From Suillus spraguei (Eukaryota; Basidiomycota; Agaricomycetes; Boletales; Suillaceae), in assembly GCA_016800925.1 (NCBI GenBank), contig JABCPU010000112.1, forward strand, positions 62,001 to 126,000: 64,000 bases of DNA, read 5' to 3'. Both the position numbers and the translations under genes were made by a program. This document shows, in pieces, positions 56,507 to 64,000 of this stretch. How positions within the stretch are numbered: position 1 is the first letter of the stretch; each line of letters opens with the position of its first letter. A model generated the notes under the pieces. It saw only the letters and a program-made list of their open reading frames with translations, did not search any database and was not told where the DNA came from.

Positions 56507-58624
56507 TCATAGCCACTCCACAGTCTAAAAAATGAAATCAACCTTAACTCGGATGAGACAAAATGACAGGACGTACAGCAGGGGGCTTCGAAGATATATC
56601 ATAAGTGACACGATTGATCCCACTTACTTCGTTAGACAATATCTGACACAAGACTTCGGGAGGGAACGCATACCTTGAAAATCAAGTTAGCATCGAACAG
56701 GACTGAAAAGTAAGACAAAACATACCAATCGGCAGTCATGAAGTCTTCCAACATCACCGCCCTCAGAGCAATTACCTGTGAAATATGTTAAGGCAGTAAA
56801 AGAGTGTGTGTCGTCCTCCAAACCTGCTCGTATGTGCGCTTGTCACCCATCACACCTAGAGCTTTCACCGGAAGCAAGATGGCCATGGCCTGGCTAATTT
56901 GATTGTAGAGGTTCGCCTTGCGGATCTCCTCGATATAAATATGATCTGCTTGTTGCAGGATCTTCACTTGTTCGCGTGTGACGGGACCCAAAATTTGAAT
57001 GGCCAGACCAGGACCTGGGAAAGGATGATGTTGACCCAGAGGTGCTGGTATCGACAGGAGTCTCCCAAGTGCACGGACTTCATCTACATAGAACGGTCAG
57101 TGTAATCAATAATATGGGATTCCACCATTTGAACCTTTGAAGAGCTCGCGTAGGGGTTCAATTAACTTCAACTTCATGTCCTTGAGAAGCGCACCGACAT
57201 TGTGATGTGTCTTTATGGTTGCACTAGGGCCCTTAAAGCTGATGCTCTCGATGACATCTGGGTATAGCGTTCCTTGCAACAGCCATTCAATCTTCCCCTT
57301 TGCCTCCGCTCCATTCTCTTCCTTCTCGGGAGCTTCCTCAATCTTCGACGCTTCTGTCTCAAAAACATTGGTGAACGTGTTCCCAATAATCTTACGTTTC
57401 TGCTCCGGATCTTCGACACCATGAAGTCGGGAGAGGAAGAGCTCAGAGGCATCCACCATGGTCAGGTTGACGCCAAGATCTTTATTCAGCATGTCGTTGA
57501 ATTGTTGTGCTTCGTTCAGACGAAGCACGCCGTTGTCCACCATGATTGCATGGAATCTGGTATGCGAGTAAGATACAAGTCACGAAAAGAACATAGGGGT
57601 GCACCTGTCGCCGATTGCTTCGTGCATTAACTTGGCTGCAACAGTGCTGTCGACGCCTCCGCTGACTGCGCCAATCACACGTCCTTTCGGGCCACATATC
57701 TCTCGGATGCGAACGATTTCCTTGCCAATAAATTCCTCCTGCAATCACTGTGAACATGACAATAAATGTAGCACCATGATTACTTTACCATTGTCCAGTT
57801 TGGTCGGCATTGGCATATATTCAACACAAATAGACCAATGAGCTGCCTTCCCTGCGGTGAATGTGTCACCTCTGGATGGAACTGAATGCCATAAATCGAC
57901 TTGGAGTTATGTGCGATGGCGGCATAGGGAGCGGTGTTCGTCCGTCAGATGACATGGAAGTCAGGAGGCATAACAGACAGTTGATCTCCGTGTGACATCC
58001 AGACCTTATCGCAAGTCAACTTGGCTTATGATAGACGAAACGAAAAACACGCACTTGCATCTGATCGCCGAGTCTTCGAACAGGGCATCAATGGAGTTTC
58101 CAGATCCACTGGACCTGCTAATCTGAACCTCTGCAAGCCCGTATTAGCGATGATCCCATTTTGCTACCTGTCCCTTATAATTACAGCAGAGCTCCTGGAT
58201 CCTGCGTGAGTTAGTGTCCACCATGATGCTCGAGAAAACCAGACCTGGAGGCCATAACAGATACCAAGGATAGGAACACCCAGAGTGTAGATACCAGGGT
58301 CCGCGTGAGGTGCATCATCGTCGTACACAGAGTATGGAGATCCGGAAAGGATGATCCCTGGAATTTTGCGTCAGAAACGCGTTTCCCACTGCATCACACG
58401 AGCGAACCTTTGGGTTTGAACTTGAGATCTGCTAGCTTCGATGTACACGGCATAAGCTCAGCATATACGTTCAATTCACGACATCTTCTTGTTATGAGAT
58501 GACTGTACTAAACCGACACTGATGATCAATATATGAGATGATGTGAGCTAGAACACAAATCCCGAACCTGGGAACCAAAGTCAAGAATAAGGATGGTATC
58601 GAACTGATCATGTATTTCGGCCAT
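56507..58624 (-). pseudogene. GMP synthase gene copy with disabled glutaminase domain
   Basis: GMP synthase converts XMP to GMP using glutamine. ATG 58624 gives MAEIHDQFDTILILDFGSQ, then [39 protein letters not shown] and the nucleophile block [13 protein letters not shown]. The region after it is ruined: a TAA where REYG is expected (R*YGLAEVQ), a one-base shift before GDQMQVWMSHGDQLSV, and a TGA in HVI*RTNTAPY. The ATP pyrophosphatase part is better kept: [15 protein letters not shown] (P-loop), [38 protein letters not shown] and the C-terminus SSKPPA|TVEWL. Introns are retained, so it is a duplicated genomic copy of a gene that must be intact elsewhere. Confidence 0.88.
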
Positions 58625-58699
58625 TTTGTATGATTGAGGACTCTCAAGGTGGACTTGACTGAAGAAGACCGTTGAAATCTTTTGCTGATAAGTTTGATG

Positions 58700-60540
58700 A
58701 TCTGAGTTTAATAAAAAATCAAGCACCCGTGGAAAATCTTGCATCTCAACAGTGTCAACACTGATATTAACGAAAACATTCCCTGAATAGTTTCCTTGAA
58801 ATTTACTTCAAAATGGTAACTTGCGTAGAATACCATCACGAAAGTGGGAGTTAATAAAAGTAAATTCCCCTGCTCCTTGTAAAGCACTAGACAAGTGTTC
58901 ACTTCACTGAGTATGACACGCTATCAATGCATCGTGTGCACGCGCTCCTGGAAAGCAATAGAGGTCATATGGGTTGCTGTGTCGGAGCCGACCACAAGCT
59001 TAGCATGATATTCTTGAACATTAAAGATTTGGCGGGGTCCCAGCACAACCATCTGCATGACGTGCAAAACTGTGAGACACAGTGTGAGGACCTCAAACAC
59101 GGTGCCGAGCATCCAAGTAATAGAACCCAGAAGTTGAACATCTTCCACATGAGCACTGATAGGTGTCGGAGAGAACGAGTTCTCCTGGTATTCATCAACA
59201 AGATGAATATTAACAATTATGTAGGCGTACCTCCTGAAGCACGCATTGTTAACATTATGGTTGCCACCGTCGAAAATGTTGACAGCCAGGAAAGTCTTTA
59301 AGTGACAATAAGAAATATCAGCATCTTTCTGGATCGTTGATACATGGCATGCAACTGAGTGATGATGATGACTTGCGGTGAAGTCAATATCACCGAAATC
59401 TCGCGTATGACAATGACAATGGCATATATATATACCACCACTCAGTGTGTCACAACCCACAAATGAATTAACGCAAGGGCAGAGACTAGGACTCAAACTA
59501 AGGTTATCACAGAGAGAGAAGAGCAAGGACGTCTTGGATTGCTACAATTGTAGATACAAGAGGTTTGAACTAAAGAACTACTACAGCGAAACTAGCTAAC
59601 TATATACACATATTGAAACTGAGATATAAACTGAGTTTGAAACTACTAGCCAATCATAAAATAGAAACGAGAATCATACAATGTGATAGTTGTGACATTG
59701 TTATGATATCATATTCTAGAAGGTTCTAAGATCACGTGATACTATCTTATCTGATCTTATCTTATCCGATAGCATCATAAAAGATCTCTTCATCTTCATC
59801 AGGAAGTTCGGTTATAGAAGCGGTTATAGGTATTTCGATGGAGTTTGTGTTTGTCTTAGCGCTGGGTTTAGATGCTTTAGGGAAATTTAGAAAAGAGTAA
59901 TGATTTGTATTTGGAATTTGTGACACAGTGCTTGGATCGCCAAAATGAGGTTAAAGTATGATCGATAATGGTGGCTGGCCGTTCTTGCCTCAATCAACCA
60001 AAGGTAAAATCAATCCAGGGACTGAACATAAATCTTGGTCGTGAAACCAGACGGAAACTTGAATATACCATAGAAGATGGAGGGCAAATTGTGTTGGGAC
60101 TCGGCATGCCAAGGTCAGACTAAAAACAGGCCATCAAAAAAAGGGGAGAAAGCAAACAGATAACTCACAAGTTCTACCCAGGTGCGAGCATATATCTTAA
60201 TGACTATTATTTATGTTCTGAAGTGTCCTCCGCCAATCTGTTGCTTCATGAGCACATTCTCACTCTCCGGTTCGGTTATGGAGCATTCGTATCATAAGGT
60301 TGCCACTGACAATGATGAGTGCAGGATCTTCAGTCTGCATATGCAACTACCGTATATGTCACACTTTCGTGACATAATGTGACCTCCGCCAAAAGTGTGA
60401 CATCAAATTCCCTGCTAATTATACGAAGAAAAATTGATCTAGAGAGGTCTGTCTAGCATTAAGTATTTCTTCTCATTGTAGTTGAGTGCAACATTTACAA
60501 AGTTGTGATGATAAGTTAAGTGAAAACTGTGTGATAGGCT
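58700..60540. other. AT-rich interval with a possible membrane-protein remnant
   Basis: On the minus strand near 59000-59200 a frame contains LLGSITWMLGTVFEVLTLCL, which resembles a transmembrane segment of the large DUF6533-like fungal membrane family, but no full model can be built. The remainder up to 60540 has runs such as GATCTTATCTTATC and no gene. Confidence 0.3.
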
Positions 60541-61030
60541 CGCTCACCCCGGACAGCAAAATTAATTGTTCCCGGCCGTCTGGTGAGGAGCATTCATCTA
60601 AACGGAGGAAGTCTTATGGAGGATGATATTCTTCTGCTTGCCCACTCAACTGTCCCTGTAGTCATTCTGGAGATCATTACAAATGCACCTCCTGTGCCCT
60701 TCTTGGAAACACTGTACAAGCATGTACCTTGGTCTATTTGCGAGTGATGTCAACCAAGGACATTTTCATTCCTCCCACTGTCGTAAGTTATCATGGCTTT
60801 TCACTTGTAGCGCTCAGGAACATTGATTTTTGTGATACAGGAATTTTATGAGCAGGTAGCCAGTGCTCTGACGTCTTTCACAGAACTCAACGCATTTGAA
60901 CTTTTTGGGATGCACTGGGGAAAGAAAAATGACGGCACAAAGAGGGTTTGGCAACCAGCACCCCTTCAAACCAGGAACTATCCTGAGGGTGACCTGCTTT
61001 TTGACTTGGATATCTTCTTTGCATATTGAT
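60541..61030 (+). pseudogene. Second copy of the F-box gene 3' part
   Basis: This is nearly identical to 38500-38994: LFVPGRPV-like start, then SIHLNGGSLMEDDI, the same intron, EFYEQVASALTSFTELNAFE and the same FFAY stop. Differences include a short deletion in the HVPHLVYL segment (60727) that shifts frame. Homology starts sharply at CTCACCCCGGACAGC and ends just after the stop. Confidence 0.8.
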
Positions 61031-61079
61031 CTGACTTAGACGCATACTTACTCAACCGTTACTCAACATTAAGAAGAAA

Positions 61080-62560
61080 TTATTCCGATATCAAATCTTA
61101 GCCTGCCACAGCATCTATTCACTCTTATCTCACCAACACTTGGGCGACTTCACAACAATGCAAGAAAACAGTTGCTTGAAGGAATCAAGGCAGACGGTAA
61201 GTAATGAGGTTGTCTTAATGTTGTTGACTTGATCTTTGGTCTACGCAGAAATGTCGCTGTATTATAAGTTAGTAACCTCTGCAGACGCTCTTACGTCTGA
61301 TCCCGTGTTGCTCGAATCGATGGAGAAAGACAATGAAGAAGAGCTGAGGAAGCTAGACGAGAGACTGGCGGAGGCGGAGAAGCAAGAAGGGGAGTCTGAA
61401 ATATCAGATGCTTTGAAAGCCAAATTGGTGACAAGGTGCGCCATCCCTATACTAAGTCATATGACTGAATAACGCTAAATGTCATTATGTAGGAAGGCAC
61501 AGTCACAGCGCAAAAACTTGTGCTTGAGAAAATGCCTGGCCTTGCCTCGAGGGTAGATATTGCACTCACTCTCATCCAACTGGGATTTTTCTTCAGCGAC
61601 AATGGCCTCATCACTGAGAACCTTCTCAAGACAGAAAGGTGAGCTATCGCAGCACTTTACTGTGATCTTGAATTAACACATCATCCAGATTTATCGAGGA
61701 GGGTGGTGGCTGGGGTAGGCATAATCGTCTAAAGGTCTACTGTGGGCTCCACATGGCATCCATCTGCCAGCTTAAGGCTAGCGGCGCACTTCTCCTCAAT
61801 GCACTATCGACGTTCACTGCCACTGAACTCACAACGTACGATGGCTTTGTCGCTCTCACTATCATCATAAACACTCTCACCCTCAAATGAGTAGATCTCA
61901 AGAAACAGGTATGTTCGTTCTCCTGGGGTCTCCCACTGCTGACCTTATCTCCTGAGCTCATTACCGCACCGGAGGTTATCTCCATTTTGCCTGAAATTCC
62001 GATCATTGGAGATCTCTTAAACCATCTTTATGACTGCCATTACGCAAAAATTTTCGTCGCCCTCGGTGCGTTTCTTCGCACCTACAATCCACTTTCGAAG
62101 TTCTTGTCTAGCCTCATTATACTTGTCTGACGTGATTGATCATAACTGACATGCTTTGTCCACGCCCACAGCGACCCTTGAGCAGACGTATCTCCTGCTC
62201 TCGCGACTCCTCTCGCCTCATACCTGCTACTATGTACGAGAAATTCGGATTTTGGTACAGCCAACTTCTGGAGTCCTACCGCAGCCTCACTCTTGAGAGT
62301 CTTAGCGGTGCATTCGGCGTCAGCATCGAGTTTGTTGACAGGTATGTACTATCTGCACCTGTATCTTGCTCGTCTCTGAACGTATCTTCTAGTGAGCTTT
62401 CATGATTTATCGCCAATGGGCATTTGCATTGCACTATTGACAAAATGCACGGTATTGCAGAGACGACATGGCCATCACTCAAGAATGTACAGTACGACAA
62501 GGTCATAAAGCAAGGCAATGTCTTGTTGAACTCAATACAAAGATTGAGTAAAGTGTTGTG
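61080..62560 (+). pseudogene. RPN7: Copy of 26S proteasome lid subunit RPN7
   Basis: Blocks in family order are NLSLPQHLFTLISPTLGRLH, QLLEGIKAD|EMSLYYKLVT, KDNEEELRKLDERLAEAEKQ, VDIALTLIQLGFFFSDNGLI, FIEEGGGWGRHNRLKVYCGL, STFTATELTTYDGFVALTII, APEVISILPEIPIIGDLLNH, ATLEQTYLLLSRLLSPHTCY, SQLLESYRSLTLESLSGAFG (PCI domain) and IKQGNVLLNSIQRLSKVL. TGA replaces an Arg codon in LTLK*VDLKK (61888-61890), one base is lost before SQLLESY (about 62256), and a short IGDKE-type segment is missing near 61440. Introns are retained. Confidence 0.85.
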
Positions 62561-62692
62561 CTGGTACTTTACGTCTTGTCCCTCCGTCTTTTCAAGTGTT
62601 GTATTTCGCTTTAAGTTGATACCTGAAGGATGCGCAGAAGTGGGCATGTCCACCATTTCTATCATCAACGTGGACCTTCATTTCAGACCGTG

Positions 62693-63167
62693 TGTTACGA
62701 ACTGGGGTGGCGTCACCAGCGACAGTGAAAAGACACAGACGGTCTGCTGGGAGTTCTTACAATGTCCAAGTGAGGACAAGGTGAAAGTACAAGGAACGCG
62801 TTCTCTTGTATGATCAAGGGTTCAGCCTCAAAGACAAGTCTAAGAGGTATCCGCGAGAATAGAGACTAAGGCTAAGGAGTGCTTAGACTTAGAGACGATT
62901 CAAGACGACTTAGGTTGGAGACCTAAGCGAAGGAGATTCCAGGTAAAACCCAGTAAGATTAAAGTGAGGAATCTACTACAAGTACATCGTGCTTAAATAG
63001 GCCAATATGTGCGCATGGACCAAGAGAGACATGGGAATGTAAGTGCGTATCCAAAGGAGGAAGGCAACTATAGTACAAATGCATTGAGCATATGAGTCAG
63101 AGTCATGTTACATAATATACAAGGTAAATGAAGTAGAAAATGAATAGGGGCACGTACGATTGTAACA
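62693..63167 (-). mobile_element. 3' LTR of a gag-carrying element
   Basis: On the minus strand it reads TGTTACAATCGTACGTGCCC ... CCAGTTCGTAACA, 475 bp with inverted TGTTAC/GTAACA ends. It matches the LTR at 33589-34061 in inverse orientation. Immediately upstream on the minus strand is the polypurine tract AAAAAGGGGGTAA (63168-63180), which fixes this as the 3' LTR. The 5' LTR would lie beyond the window. Confidence 0.85.
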
Positions 63168-63199
63168 TTACCCCCTTTTTATACGTAAAGTCACCGACT

Positions 63200-63994
63200 T
63201 TAGTCATCTTGATTATCATAGTAAACGGGATCATCGCTCCACTCGTAGTTTTCATCAGCAAAGGACCCATTCCTCATATACGCGGCTTCCTCACGACCGG
63301 CGCGTCGTTTTGCATCCTTTCTCTTTTCTGCCTGAATGCGTTCATCGTCAAGCTGCTTCTCCCAAGTTCGAAGCGCGTCGTAGAACCCCTCATCTTTCCA
63401 AGTTAGCTCGAAGGGAGGAGGTCCAACTCGTCGAGGACAATAAATGGATAAGTGGGTAGGCGACCAATATCTGCAAACCTTGCACTGATATTCCGCATAA
63501 TTCTTCTGGCGATGCCCGAGCAGTCCACAGACGCGGCATTTCATGTTTTCATCGGGATTAGAATGAACTTTGTGTAAAGGTGATGGTGAAATGATGGGTG
63601 TGGGACTGGTAGATCTGGCGCGTTTCTTCCCCTTATTCCTCCTCATTCATTTCAAGGCAAGGGTATTTTCACGCCTAAGCTGCGTCTGCTGGGCGGGAGT
63701 GAGAGTGTATGCGGATGCAGGAAGGTCAGGAGTAGTTCCTCGTTCAGCGATTTCAAGAAGTTTGGTAGATGAAGACGGGGTTGTGATACCGAAGTCTTTT
63801 ACTAAGACTGGCGGGACGGGATCCATCGGACCGAATGACGATGGGATAGACATTGGAGGGTGTATATGGAGGTCACGAAGTCGGGGGCCGAGTGTTACCA
63901 ACTCAGTGGTAGGGATACCTAGTAATTTAGCGGCCTCACACTGCTCCTTTGTGCAAGGTTCATACAGCCAATCAGGGCAATCAAGGGAAGTCAT
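63200..63994 (-). CDS. gag-like protein with zinc knuckle, split by an in-frame TGA
   Basis: The first part (63647-63994) starts MTSLDCPDWLYEPCTKEQCE and ends RRENTLALK, then TGA (63647-63649). The same frame continues at once with MRRNKGKKRARSTSPTPIIS and a double zinc-knuckle-like CRVCGLLGHRQ ... CKVCRYWSPTHLSIYC, then an acidic tail ending YYDNQDD. Only about 20 bp separate its stop from the polypurine tract, so no protease, reverse transcriptase or integrase lies between gag and LTR. This points to a non-autonomous, gag-only element. The TGA may be a mutation or a read-through point. Confidence 0.65.
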
Positions 63995-64000
63995 GACGGG

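Noticed and set aside
1..64000. tRNA and rRNA genes
   Set aside because: I looked for B-box-like TTCGAATC motifs with pairing arms and for rRNA core sequence and found none I could fold by eye; a tRNA scan would settle it.

Overview
The window is nuclear DNA of a filamentous basidiomycete, most likely an Agaricomycete. The genes carry many short (about 50-60 nt) GT-AG introns. The lineage-typical families present are C2-TPR-CHAT proteins, a FunK1-type kinase, a fungal HNH protein and an F-box protein. Housekeeping genes (PEX1, XRN1, GMP synthase, RPN7) have fungal-type exon structure. I cannot name a genus from sequence alone.

Region 1 (1-10.9 kb) is the ordinary, apparently active part. It holds a complete PEX1 gene on the minus strand, a small secreted-peptide gene built from 48-nt mini-exons (6380-6825), and a two-exon conserved hypothetical gene (8365-9305).

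Region 2 (10.9-32.4 kb) is a tandem triplication of a C2-TPR-CHAT protease-like gene, all three copies on the minus strand and all open. The CHAT end is nearly constant and the TPR middle is divergent. The spacers hold a 5'-truncated LINE with a perfect target-site duplication, a FunK1 kinase gene with a stop codon in its catalytic loop, and a relic of a fourth C2 exon.

Region 3 (32.5-39.0 kb) is a pile-up of insertions: a Myb/SANT-like gene broken by a MITE and by LTR sequence, then a defective hAT element that abuts a decapitated F-box gene.

Region 4 (39-64 kb) is a graveyard. It holds intron-bearing, mutated copies of XRN1, GMP synthase and RPN7, an MFS transporter fragment, and a second F-box fragment. 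It also holds a nested set of DNA transposons (pogo inside Harbinger inside a Tc1-type terminus, next to another Tc1 element), a 69-bp minisatellite of about 23 copies, and the 3' part of a gag-only LTR element running off the window. The HNH gene (44.3-45.5 kb) and the hypothetical gene at 51.8-52.75 kb may still be functional.

The two most interesting loci are the mini-exon secreted peptide gene and the CHAT array. The CHAT array has the organisation expected of a diversifying recognition/effector family, but its role here is inferred from domain content only.
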